A stretch of 64,000 nt of DNA from Paenibacillus aceris (GTDB lineage Bacteria; Bacillota; Bacilli; Paenibacillales; NBRC-103111): contig NZ_JAGGKV010000003.1 in assembly GCF_017874035.1 (NCBI RefSeq), positions 186,001-250,000 on the forward strand, read 5' to 3'. How positions within the stretch are numbered: position 1 is the first letter of the stretch; each line of letters starts with the position of its first letter. Positions 38,962 through 46,684 of the stretch are shown in pieces. The notes beneath the pieces were generated by a model, which saw only the letters and a program-made list of their open reading frames with translations, did no database searches and was not told the DNA's origin. The position numbers were made by a program, and so were the translations under genes.

Positions 38962-40130
38962 TACAGGGATTCTCCTTCTAGTTCTGCTTGTGCTTGACTG
39001 AGCGCATTCGCTAAATCAGCGATAAGGTCATCCTGATGCTCGATACCGACAGAGAAGCGCAGAAGGCGGTCATCCACGCCAATTTGTTGGCGAATTTCAA
39101 GCGGAATATCAGCATGAGTCTGAACAGCCGGGTAAGTCATCAAAGACTCAACCCCGCCTAAACTCTCAGCAAAGGCGATAAGCTGAATGTGACGCAGAAT
39201 CGGCTCAACCAGTCTGGCGTCTTTTACTTTAAAGGAGAAAATCCCTGTGTTTCCGCTCGATTGTTTGTTTTGAATGGCATGACCTGGATGAGATTCCAGT
39301 GCCGGATAGTAAACATCGCTGATGAGCGGGTGCTCCAGCAGGAAGTTTGCAATTGCTGTTGCATTCTGCTCATGACGCTCCATACGAAGCGCCAGCGTCT
39401 TCATGCCTCTCATGAGAAGCCAGCTGTCTTGCGGCCCAAGAACAGCTCCGATGGAGTTGTGAAGGAACGCCATTTGTTCCGAAAGCTCCTTGCCCTTGGT
39501 CACGATCAGACCGGCTAGGACGTCGTTGTGTCCACCCAAATACTTGGTCGCGCTATGGACGACGATATCTGCACCCAGTTCAATCGGACGCTGTAAATAA
39601 GGCGTCAAGAGCGTATTATCAACGATGGAGACAATGCCCTTTTTACGGGCCCATGTACATACAAGCTCGAGATCCGTAATCATCATGAGCGGATTCGTTG
39701 GCGTCTCAATGATCAGCCCTTTGGTGTTCGGTTGGTAAGAAGACTCTAAGCCGTCCAAATCATTCGTATCGACATACGTAGCGGTTACACCGAAACGTGA
39801 CATGATTTTCTCAAGCAGACGGTACGTACCTCCATATAGATCCAAAGAAACAATCAAATGATCCCCTTGGCTGAAGTAAGCAAAAACCGTTTGCAGGGCG
39901 GCCATTCCGGATGAGCAAGCGAAACCGGCATCTCCAGATTCCAACTGAGCAATCGCATCTTCAAGCACTTTGCGAGTCGGGCTTTTGGTACGCGCATAAT
40001 CAAAGCCAGTACTTTGACCGAGCTTCGGATGACGGAAAGCTGTTGCTTGGTACACAGGGAAGGAGACAGCTCCGGTAACAGGTTCTTGAATAGAGCCAAT
40101 TTGGGCGAGACGACTTTCGATTTTCAACAA
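38961..40130 (-). CDS. metI: Cystathionine gamma-synthase / O-acetylhomoserine thiolyase (MetI type)
   Basis: 389 residues, paralogue of the next gene. Motifs: FDYARTKSPTRKVLEDAIAQLE, ACSSGMAALQ, VDNTLLTPYLQRPIELGAD and PLP lysine in HSATKYLGGHNDVLAGL. It joins O-acetylhomoserine and cysteine (or sulfide). Start TTG 40130, eight bases after GAGGAGG. Second gene of the SAM-controlled met operon. Confidence 0.88.
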   Translation of the reverse strand: MLKIESRLAQIGSIQEPVTGAVSFPVYQATAFRHPKLGQSTGFDYARTKSPTRKVLEDAIAQLESGDAGFACSSGMAALQTVFAYFSQGDHLIVSLDLYGGTYRLLEKIMSRFGVTATYVDTNDLDGLESSYQPNTKGLIIETPTNPLMMITDLELVCTWARKKGIVSIVDNTLLTPYLQRPIELGADIVVHSATKYLGGHNDVLAGLIVTKGKELSEQMAFLHNSIGAVLGPQDSWLLMRGMKTLALRMERHEQNATAIANFLLEHPLISDVYYPALESHPGHAIQNKQSSGNTGIFSFKVKDARLVEPILRHIQLIAFAESLGGVESLMTYPAVQTHADIPLEIRQQIGVDDRLLRFSVGIEHQDDLIADLANALSQAQAELEGESL

Positions 40131-40166
40131 AGGGGGTTCCTCCTCAAGAGTTAGGTTCGAATGATA

Positions 40167-41111
40167 TTACAATTGCGCACTTGCCAGGCTTTCGTTGATG
40201 TTAGCGTTTAGCTCAAAAGGCGTTTCTTGATACACATAGTAGTTCAACCAATTGGAGAACAGCAAATTCGCGTGAGCTCTCCAAGTGTTATATGGCTGTC
40301 TGCTTGGATCATTGTTCGGATAATAATTTTTGGGAATTTCAATGGAAAGTCCCTTGCTTACATCCCGATCATACTCCCATTTCAATGAGTTCGCATCATA
40401 CTCCGAATGGCCTGTCACGAAAATATGTTTCCCATCCCGGGTTGCCACGATATACACACCGGAATCTTCCGACTGAGATAGAATCTCCAGTTCCGAACAT
40501 TGCTCAATGTCTTCACGGCGAACGTCGGTATGACGCGATTGCGGCACATGGAAAACTTCATCAAAGCCGCGAAGAAGTTTCGTATTGGGCACCTCGACCG
40601 TGTGCGGGAATACGCCGAACATTTTGTTATCCAGAGCAAATTTACGGACGCCGAAGTGATGATACAAACCTGCTTGGGCCGCCCAACATATATGCAAGGT
40701 GGAAGTGACGTTTTCTTTGCTCCAATTAAGGATTTGCGTCAACTCTTCCCAGTAATTCACATCTTCAAACTCCATTTGTTCAACCGGTGCGCCGGTAATA
40801 ATCATGCCATCCAGCTTTTCTTCTTTGATATCGTCAAATGTTTTATAAAACAATTCCAGATGTTCAGCGGACGTATTCTTGGAAGTGTGAGTTTTTGGAT
40901 GCAGAAGAACGAATTCCACCTGCAGCGGCGTATTCCCTATCAAGCGCAGCAGCTGCGTCTCCGTCGTTTCTTTCGTAGGCATTAAATTCAACAATGCAAT
41001 GCGAAGTGGACGTATATCCTGGTGATACGCGACAGATTCGTCCATGGTGAAGATGTTCTCTTGGTTTAAAATTTCTTTGGCTGGCAGGTTGTCAGGAATC
41101 TTGATCGGCAC
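40167..41111 (-). CDS. metA: Homoserine O-acetyltransferase, MetA family
   Basis: 314 residues. It begins [15 protein letters not shown] as MetA proteins do, from a GTG at 41111 eight bases after GAGGAG; a GTG nine bases upstream is inside the ribosome site. The catalytic Cys is in [16 protein letters not shown] and the His/Glu pair in [22 protein letters not shown] has Glu where enteric succinyltransferases have Gly, the residue linked to acetyl-CoA use, so O-acetylation is predicted. First gene of the operon behind a SAM riboswitch. Confidence 0.93.
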   Translation of the reverse strand: MPIKIPDNLPAKEILNQENIFTMDESVAYHQDIRPLRIALLNLMPTKETTETQLLRLIGNTPLQVEFVLLHPKTHTSKNTSAEHLELFYKTFDDIKEEKLDGMIITGAPVEQMEFEDVNYWEELTQILNWSKENVTSTLHICWAAQAGLYHHFGVRKFALDNKMFGVFPHTVEVPNTKLLRGFDEVFHVPQSRHTDVRREDIEQCSELEILSQSEDSGVYIVATRDGKHIFVTGHSEYDANSLKWEYDRDVSKGLSIEIPKNYYPNNDPSRQPYNTWRAHANLLFSNWLNYYVYQETPFELNANINESLASAQL

Positions 41112-41162
41112 CCTGTTCACTCCTCTTCATTAGTTTTTTAGTTTAGTTGGGTGTAACTAAAT

Positions 41163-41350
41163 GCAAAAATGACCTTCTCCGGAATCAGAGAAAGGCCATG
41201 GAAAGTCAAAGTCAATGTCCTTCTCTTATCTCCCAGATTCGCTTAGCACAGCGTTTCCGCAAGAATTAGCACCGTGCATCCCTTTGCTTGCAAAGGTTTG
41301 TCGGTTGCCGGGTGTCATAGGGCTAGTCCCTCCACCTACTCTTGATAAGA
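41163..41350 (-). promoter_or_regulatory. SAM-I (S-box) riboswitch of the met operon
   Basis: On the minus strand the aptamer runs from CTTATCAAGAGTAGGTGG (41349) to GGGAGATAAGAG (about 41222). It includes the conserved GGGACTAGCCCTATGA, CCCGGCAACC and GATGCACGGTGCTAAT segments. The expression platform ends in a terminator (GGCCTTTCTC facing GAGAAGGTC, then ATTTTTG, 41163-41200). SAM binding stops transcription before metA. Confidence 0.95.
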
Positions 41351-41375
41351 AAATGTAACGTATGCAATTAAAATC

Positions 41376-41403
41376 ATCATACTATAAAATTGGGTAAAGT
41401 CAA
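41376..41403 (-). promoter_or_regulatory. metA operon promoter
   Basis: Minus-strand TTGACT (41403-41398) and TATGAT (41381-41376), 16 bp apart, about 25 bp upstream of the riboswitch. Confidence 0.7.
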
Positions 41404-41571
41404 GACATTAACCATACCTTAACTTATGCCAAAACGAAGAAATTGCATCTCGTTGTCTGTCTATGATAAAGTCGATACGAAATGTATCCTGATTTGGTGT
41501 TTCAAACATCCGGTAAACGGGTTAAAAAGATATCAGACGATACATACTTGACTAATAAAAGGAGGTTTATT

Positions 41572-41799
41572 ATGTCCGCTCCGTCCTCGGATAGTTTCTC
41601 TGCTTTCGCTTCATTAAATCGGTATTTCGCCTTAATCGAGTCCTCAAAACCGACTTTGCAACAAGCGGAGGATGCTGCTGCCTTGTTATGCCGAGTTTAC
41701 GGTGCTGAAAGTGAAGAGGACCTGCTGCTTCGCGGCGATCCTGAATTGATTGACTTGTATAAAGAAATGAAAGGAAAGATCCTAAAAGCCGCCATGTAA
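41572..41799 (+). CDS. Small hypothetical protein
   Basis: 75 residues, not recognised. It starts MSAPSSDSFSAFASLNRYF and is mostly helical and acidic (QQAEDAAALLCRVYGAESEEDLLLRG), with one Cys. An AAAGGAGG site lies six bases before the ATG, and its stop codon is inside a strong terminator hairpin, which supports a real short gene transcribed alone. No membrane segment. Confidence 0.78.
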   Translation: MSAPSSDSFSAFASLNRYFALIESSKPTLQQAEDAAALLCRVYGAESEEDLLLRGDPELIDLYKEMKGKILKAAM

Positions 41800-41817
41800 C
41801 TTCATGGCGGTTTTTTT
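41788..41817 (+). terminator. Terminator of the 75-residue gene
   Basis: CCGCCATG and CATGGCGG pair, followed by seven Ts; the stop codon is in the loop. Confidence 0.93.
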
Positions 41818-41888
41818 GACACCTATCAGGTCCTTATTCCATACAGTATCTAAAGCGCATTTCCGCTTGTTTCGCCAAACTTTTTGGC

Positions 41889-41917
41889 TTGAAACGGGGT
41901 ATATGAAGGGTTATACT
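41889..41917 (+). promoter_or_regulatory. corA promoter
   Basis: TTGAAA (41889-41894) and TATACT (41912-41917) are 17 bp apart. A hairpin (GTTTCGCCAA against TTGGCTTGAAAC, about 41872-41894) overlaps the -35. The transcript has a leader of about 175 nt containing a small ORF. Confidence 0.65.
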
Positions 41918-41960
41918 AGACAAGTATTATTCGACACGGACGCAAAAGGGGGGCATACGT

Positions 41961-42059
41961 TTGGACGGGGAACCGAGGAGTAGCACCTGCAAGTTTTGTA
42001 AATTTTATAGTGTAGGAATGCAGTCGGTTATTTCGTCATCCGTAGCCTCGCGCAATTGA
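41961..42059 (+). CDS. Possible 32-residue leader peptide with CxxC motif, coupled to corA
   Basis: TTG start eight bases after AAGGGG, giving a peptide that contains STCKFCKFYSVG and then a Ser/Val-rich tail. Its TGA at 42057 overlaps an ATG at 42059 by one base; that ATG is in frame with corA. The arrangement (own ribosome site, stop-start overlap) suggests a real, translated small ORF or a leader peptide. There is no family match that I know of, and coding statistics cannot be judged at this length. Confidence 0.4.
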   Translation: MDGEPRSSTCKFCKFYSVGMQSVISSSVASRN

Positions 42060-42100
42060 TGAACTGTAGCCGGCTGATTCCATGCAAAGGGGTGGATCAG

Positions 42101-43036
42101 ATGAAAACACGGTGGGTTCAGAATGGCATATTTACACTGGTCGATGACGTGTCTGTCGCACTTACACCTCCAGACAAAGGCTTTTATTGGATTGATGCAG
42201 GGATCGAGGATTTAGAACTTCTTCAACCTATGTTCCATCTACATGATTTGGCCGTGGAGGACTGCTTGAGCGAAGAAGAACAGCGTCCTAAAATTGAGTT
42301 TTATGATTCGCATTATTTTATCGTTATTAATAGCATTCGTTTCGATGATGAAGAAATTTTTCTACGTGCACTTAATCTATTTCTTAGCAAGCATGTCATT
42401 ATTACCGTTACTAGACAAAAGATTAATGAATTGCGCGCCTTAAAGCCTTTCCTCTGGGAAGAGGAGGTTAACAGTGCCGACCGTTTCCTATACCATCTAG
42501 TCGATCTTGTCGTCGATAATTATGTTGCGGTAGGTGACCGTATCGAGGCCAAGATTGAAAAGCTGGAAGAAGATATATTGGTAGCGACCAAGAAATCGCA
42601 TCTGAATGAGATTATTGGACTTCGCTCGGAAATTCTGTGGCTCAAAAAAGTACTCGTTCCGCAACGCGATGTCATCGGCACGCTTGGCAAGAAGGAGCTT
42701 AGGCTGATCGATCATCAGCTGCAAAAGTATTTTGGTGACATTTATGAGAATGCCGTGAAAATTGTCGATACGTTCGATACGCTTCGCGATCTCATGGGGA
42801 ACTTACGAGAAGCCTATCAGTCCAGCCTCGCTAACCGGGCGAATGATATCATGCGCGTCTTTACCGCGCTGACCACGATTTTCATGCCACTGACGTTTAT
42901 TACCGGAGTTTTCGGAATGAACTTTGATAACATTCTCGGGCTTCATGTCGCTCACGGCGATGAAATCGTTTTGGCATTTATGGGCGTGTTAGGCGTTGCC
43001 ATGTATATTTTATTCCGTAAAAAAGAATGGCTTTAA
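42101..43036 (+). CDS. corA: CorA-type magnesium/metal transporter
   Basis: 311 residues from the ATG at 42101 (after GGGGTGG). The N-terminal cytoplasmic domain is acidic and helical; two C-terminal membrane helices follow, with the CorA signature FGMNFDN between them (TFITGVFGMNF) and a short basic end (RKKEWL). CorA channels pass Mg2+, Co2+ or other divalent ions. An alternative start at ATG 42059 overlaps the small upstream ORF and would add 14 residues. Convergent with tyrS. Confidence 0.92.
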   Translation: MKTRWVQNGIFTLVDDVSVALTPPDKGFYWIDAGIEDLELLQPMFHLHDLAVEDCLSEEEQRPKIEFYDSHYFIVINSIRFDDEEIFLRALNLFLSKHVIITVTRQKINELRALKPFLWEEEVNSADRFLYHLVDLVVDNYVAVGDRIEAKIEKLEEDILVATKKSHLNEIIGLRSEILWLKKVLVPQRDVIGTLGKKELRLIDHQLQKYFGDIYENAVKIVDTFDTLRDLMGNLREAYQSSLANRANDIMRVFTALTTIFMPLTFITGVFGMNFDNILGLHVAHGDEIVLAFMGVLGVAMYILFRKKEWL

Positions 43037-43049
43037 TGAAATGAGAGGA

Positions 43050-43096
43050 AGGGCTTCTTGAAGCAGCAGACCGCTGATCAAGAAGTCCTTTTTCTT
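43050..43096 (+). terminator. Terminator after corA
   Basis: GGGCTTCTTGA pairs with TCAAGAAGTCC, then a T-rich run (CTTTTT repeated four times to about 43110). Confidence 0.87.
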
Positions 43097-43118
43097 TTTC
43101 TTTTTCTTTTCTCCATTC

Positions 43119-44375
43119 TTAACCCAGCTTGATTCTCACAAATTTGCGTTTCCCCACCTGAATAATATCGCCATCCTGCGGGCTCAGCGACTCATGGATA
43201 TTCGTAATCTTCGCTTCATTGATTTTTACCGCGCCTTGCTCAATACTGCGTCTTGCCTGTGCGTTGGATGTTTGCAGTCCCAGAGATACAAGCAGCTTAA
43301 TGATGGAGATTTGGCCTGCTTCCAGCAGATTGACGCTTATCGGCATTTCTTCGATATCTTCAGGCAGAGCCCGCTTTTGAAAGACGGTTATAAAATGCTG
43401 CTCAGCTTCTTGAGCCGCTTCCGCACCATGATACATACGGACGTATTCCTTAGCCAACCCCAGCTTCGCATCTCTTGGATGGACGGAACCTGCCGCCAGT
43501 CCCTCTCTTAGCTCTTGAAGAGCCTCGCTAGAGACCGCAGTCGTCAGCTCATAGTATTTCAGCATAAGGGCATCCGGGATGGACATCGTTTTGCCAAATA
43601 TTTCGTTCGGAGCTTCGTCGATCCCAATGTAATTTTTCAAACTTTTGCTCATCTTCTGCACGCCGTCCAGCCCTTCGAGCAGCGGCATAAGAATGGCCAC
43701 TTGCCCCTCTTTCATCTCATAAGCGCCCTGCAGCGTGCGTCCCATCAAAATGTTAAAGGTCTGGTCTGTCCCCCCGAGCTCAATGTCGCTTTCAAGTGAG
43801 ACCGAATCGTAGCCCTGCATCAGCGGGTAGAAAAATTCATGCACGTGAATCGGCTGATTCGCTGCGTATCTTTTGGCGAAATCGTCCCGCTCCAGCATCC
43901 GCGCAACCGTCACCTTGCCAGCTAGTTTCAACACATCATCGAATTTCAAAGCGCTTAGCCAACTGGAGTTGTAGTAAAAGGTTGTTTTGGTAAAATCCAA
44001 AATTTTGGACAGCTGTGTCTGGTACGTTTGCGCGTTATGTTGAACATTTTCTTCTGTCAGCTGCTTGCGCGTTTCCGACTTCCCCGTCGGATCGCCAATA
44101 CGTCCCGTGAAATCACCGATAATAAGCTGAACTTCGTGGCCCAGATCTTGGAATTGGCGTAGTTTTTGCAAAACAACCGTATGCCCGATATGAATATCCG
44201 GCGCGGACGGATCTAGCCCCAGCTTCACTTTTAACGGTTTTCCCGTTACGACTGCTTGAACGATTTTCTGCTTGAGCGCATCTTCCGGGATAATTTCAGC
44301 CGTTCCGCGCTTAATGATTTGAAGCTGGCGCTGGACTTCCTGCTGCTGAACTTCCGTTAACTCATTCCACATCAT
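43119..44375 (-). CDS. tyrS: Tyrosyl-tRNA synthetase (TyrZ-like)
   Basis: 418 residues, class I synthetase. HIGH motif in DIHIGHTVVLQKLRQFQ, KMSKS in GVQKMSKSLKNYIGI, GGTDQTFNILMG in the tyrosine pocket, and a C-terminal S4 RNA-binding domain (SNAQARRSIEQGAVKINEAK). The HIGH region and GDFTGRIGDPTGKSETRK resemble the TyrZ branch of Bacillus rather than TyrS. Controlled by the T-box upstream. Confidence 0.95.
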   Translation of the reverse strand: MMWNELTEVQQQEVQRQLQIIKRGTAEIIPEDALKQKIVQAVVTGKPLKVKLGLDPSAPDIHIGHTVVLQKLRQFQDLGHEVQLIIGDFTGRIGDPTGKSETRKQLTEENVQHNAQTYQTQLSKILDFTKTTFYYNSSWLSALKFDDVLKLAGKVTVARMLERDDFAKRYAANQPIHVHEFFYPLMQGYDSVSLESDIELGGTDQTFNILMGRTLQGAYEMKEGQVAILMPLLEGLDGVQKMSKSLKNYIGIDEAPNEIFGKTMSIPDALMLKYYELTTAVSSEALQELREGLAAGSVHPRDAKLGLAKEYVRMYHGAEAAQEAEQHFITVFQKRALPEDIEEMPISVNLLEAGQISIIKLLVSLGLQTSNAQARRSIEQGAVKINEAKITNIHESLSPQDGDIIQVGKRKFVRIKLG

Positions 44376-44401
44376 CTACAATCCCTCCCCATTGTGAGAA
44401 A

Positions 44402-44700
44402 ACAAAAAAGACAACCTTATCGTCCACAAAGGGACGAGACGGTTGTCTCGCGGTACCACCCTAATTAAAGAGAGGGAGCCTGCGAGTCTCATTCGCGGCC
44501 ATCTCTTTCACTTAGATTATATAACGGCACAGGAATGCCGGGTATAAGCTACTGATACTCTTACCTGAGCATGTTCCCTTATCCAACTCGGAACGGTAAT
44601 TCGGAGCCATACTTGCATCGGTTTGCACCTTCCACCGACTCTCTGCAGCAGCGGCATTACTCCTACTAAGGGCTTAGCCCCTGTTCGTCATCGCTTTAGT
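44402..44700 (-). promoter_or_regulatory. T-box leader of tyrS
   Basis: The T-box AGGGTGGTACCGCGAG on the minus strand (about 44448-44464) is followed by a terminator (GACAACC.. facing GGTTGTC then TTTTTTG, 44403-44442). Stem I has GGTGCAA, and a Tyr codon UAC in GAATTACCG (44598-44596) is in specifier position. Uncharged tRNA-Tyr should switch on tyrS. A minus-strand TTGACA at 44750-44745 may be the promoter -35. Confidence 0.93.
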
Positions 44701-44752
44701 TGCTATTCGGATTATTGACCATTTAATCATATCCGCCTAAGTCCTGTCAACA

Positions 44753-45766
44753 CTAGCTTGCGGCTTGAGAATGCACACCCTCCTTCTCCTTGCGGAAACG
44801 CAAACGAAGCAGTCGCAGCCATTCATAAGCGCGGTCAAGCTCTTTGCCCTTCAGCTCCTCCGTACCGCCCATGCGCTGCAACACCGGTTTCAAGTAGCGG
44901 TCTCCTTCTGATTCAAAGGCATTCCAGGCTTTTATCTGTTCCTCCTCCGGGATCGAAGTGAGCTCCGCTTCCACCAGCGGATCCATATCGTAGCCTTCAC
45001 GGTCCAATTCCTCCACCCACAGCAGGAGTTCTCTGCGAGGCATCGTTAAATCAGCTTGGAGATCCGCCAGGCTGCCTCCCCGGGAGGCAATCTCCAACAG
45101 CTTGCGCTTGCTGACCTCACGGTCCAGCTCCATGCGCAGCTTCTGTTCCTTTTGCGCGAGGAGCCATGCCTCGAACTTGACGTTGTCAACGCCCTTGGCA
45201 ACCCAATCCAACGGGAAGCTGTTCGTCCGCTTGATCTCCGCGGTTAGCTTTAGTACATCCCCAGCATACATACTGGTCTTCTGCTCGCCAAAGCCGGGAA
45301 TCTGCTGCAGCTCCTCCTTGCTTTGGGGCAAAAAGACGGAAATCATGCGCAGCACCCGATTCGTTGCGAGTATGTACGGTGCCTTTCCTTCGCGCGAGGC
45401 TTGTTCGCGTCTCCAGGCGCGCAGCTGCTCAAATACCTCCTCGTTGGGATGTTCCTCACAGTAATAAGTAAGCATCTGGGTCATCCTGGCTTTGCCGGAA
45501 AGTGCTTGGGCAGACTCCAAATCAGAGCTCACGATCGGTCGGAATCCGCCGCGAACCTTCTCTCGCAGGCCCTGCCGAAAAGTGCTCAGCATCTCATCCC
45601 AGCTCATTCCCTGATACCATTGCGCTTGCTGCGGCTTGCCTGTGCTGTCGGGCTCATTCCAAAAGACATTCCAAATGCCCTGTTCCTCAGCAATCGATAC
45701 CTGTGCCGATACTACGCGATGCTCCCCCGTTTCTTTCTCCAATGTGTTTAGAAATACAATGTTCAT
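44753..45766 (-). CDS. HRDC-domain protein with possible C-terminal helix-turn-helix
   Basis: 337 residues from the ATG at 45766 (after GGAGGAGG). Residues about 120-185 form an HRDC nucleic-acid-binding domain (VFEQLRAWRREQASREGKAPYILATNRVLRMISVFLPQSKEELQQIPGFG), normally seen in RecQ helicases and RNase D. Residues about 235-280 (LLEIASRGGSLADLQADLTMPRRELLLWVEELDREG) look like the helix-turn-helix that ends some RecQ/YpbB proteins. There is no helicase or nuclease motif. Function unknown; a nucleic-acid-binding role is inferred. Confidence 0.8.
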   Translation of the reverse strand: MNIVFLNTLEKETGEHRVVSAQVSIAEEQGIWNVFWNEPDSTGKPQQAQWYQGMSWDEMLSTFRQGLREKVRGGFRPIVSSDLESAQALSGKARMTQMLTYYCEEHPNEEVFEQLRAWRREQASREGKAPYILATNRVLRMISVFLPQSKEELQQIPGFGEQKTSMYAGDVLKLTAEIKRTNSFPLDWVAKGVDNVKFEAWLLAQKEQKLRMELDREVSKRKLLEIASRGGSLADLQADLTMPRRELLLWVEELDREGYDMDPLVEAELTSIPEEEQIKAWNAFESEGDRYLKPVLQRMGGTEELKGKELDRAYEWLRLLRLRFRKEKEGVHSQAAS

Positions 45767-45814
45767 GCTTTCCTCCTCCAGACATTCACGAATAATTATG
45801 TCAGAAAAACGAAA

Positions 45815-45849
45815 AAGCACCTCTTCAGCTATATGCTGAAAAGGTGCTT
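45815..45849. terminator. Hairpin with T-runs in the divergent HRDC/DUF3055 gap
   Basis: AAGCACCTCTTCAGC pairs with GCTGAAAAGGTGCTT (one mismatch). On minus it is followed by TTTTTCGTTTTT, on plus by CCCTTTTTTC. It lies in the 5' region of both divergent genes, where no gene ends, so attenuation or insulation is possible. Confidence 0.55.
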
Positions 45850-45965
45850 CCCTTTTTTCAATATCCAAATCATACCATGTTTGTCAGATGGGCGCAACCT
45901 ATGTTTTGTTGACAAGCCCATTTGGGTTATAATGAGAGACATACCAGAATGAAATGAGGGCCCTT

Positions 45966-46259
45966 ATGTCTGATTATGACTTTTTATACGACCATCAAGA
46001 AGAGACGACAACGCGTTTTGTGTGTTTCGTCGGTAACGCGCTGCACCGTTTTGATCTTGCCATTATGACAACGACCCGTTATTACGGCAAAAAGCTTGTT
46101 ATTGATTTGCAATCAGGACGCAGCGCTGTTATTGGTCCCGATGACTTGGCGGAAGAAGGATATCTGGAATATGTGTTCAAGCTCAACGAAGAACAAGCAC
46201 TAGAGCTTAACGAATTCTTATCGCAAATTATCGGTTCCATTCATTTCACGGATATTTAG
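45966..46259 (+). CDS. DUF3055 protein
   Basis: 97 residues. MSDYDFLYDHQEETTTRFVCFVG, then RYYGKKLVIDLQSGRSAVIGPDDL and an acidic helical C-terminus (KLNEEQALELNEFLSQI), the pattern of the small Bacillota family DUF3055, of unknown function. The ATG at 45966 follows GAGGG with a long spacing; ATG 45954 overlaps the ribosome site. Forms a likely unit with the next gene. Confidence 0.8.
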   Translation: MSDYDFLYDHQEETTTRFVCFVGNALHRFDLAIMTTTRYYGKKLVIDLQSGRSAVIGPDDLAEEGYLEYVFKLNEEQALELNEFLSQIIGSIHFTDI

Positions 46260-46317
46260 TGAAGCGGCGGGGGACACTGGAAAAAGCATGCGCAACCCAA
46301 ATGAGGAGGCATTTTCC

Positions 46318-46626
46318 ATGAGTGTTGAAGAATCCGCGAATGACAAGTATACCGAAACAAAAGGGTTCATACCCGAGCAGAGAGATGTGTATGCCGATTT
46401 GGAGACGGTCGAGTCACAGCGAAATGACCTGATTCCAGAGGAATTTCCCGAAGGTCCCTATGGCACAAGCCTAAACACGGAATCGCTGGGAAAAAGCACT
46501 CCATGGCGGAAAGATCAACGCCCGCCGAACCAATTTTCCTATGAAAATCATGAGCTTCATGAAGGCATCAAACGGGACTATCCAGGCGCAGACGATACCA
46601 GGAATGAACCCAACAATCAGCAATAA
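46318..46626 (+). CDS. Small hydrophilic protein, possibly DUF3905
   Basis: 102 residues, very polar and without predicted membrane segments. The region FPEGPYGTSLNTESLGKSTPWRKDQRPPNQFSYENHELH resembles small proteins of spore-formers annotated as DUF3905, but I am not certain. The ATG at 46318 is eight bases from GAGGAGG. It follows the DUF3055 gene by 58 bp and ends at a bidirectional terminator. Confidence 0.7.
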   Translation: MSVEESANDKYTETKGFIPEQRDVYADLETVESQRNDLIPEEFPEGPYGTSLNTESLGKSTPWRKDQRPPNQFSYENHELHEGIKRDYPGADDTRNEPNNQQ

Positions 46627-46630
46627 ACGA

Positions 46631-46680
46631 AAAAAGGGCTATCCACGAGTAGATGAACCTACTTGTAGATAGCCCCTCTT
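46631..46680. terminator. Bidirectional terminator
   Basis: GGGCTATC and GATAGCCC pair, extended by CGAGTAG/CTACTTG, with A/T tracts on both sides, between convergent genes. Confidence 0.92.
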
Positions 46681-46684
46681 GTTT

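Noticed and set aside
41920-42100. Possible M-box (Mg2+) riboswitch before corA
   Set aside because: The conserved M-box segments are absent; the leader instead holds a small ORF.
45905-45930. TTGACA and TATAAT before the DUF3055 gene as a promoter
   Set aside because: Both hexamers are perfect but only 13 bp apart, which is not a usable spacing; the real -35 is unclear.
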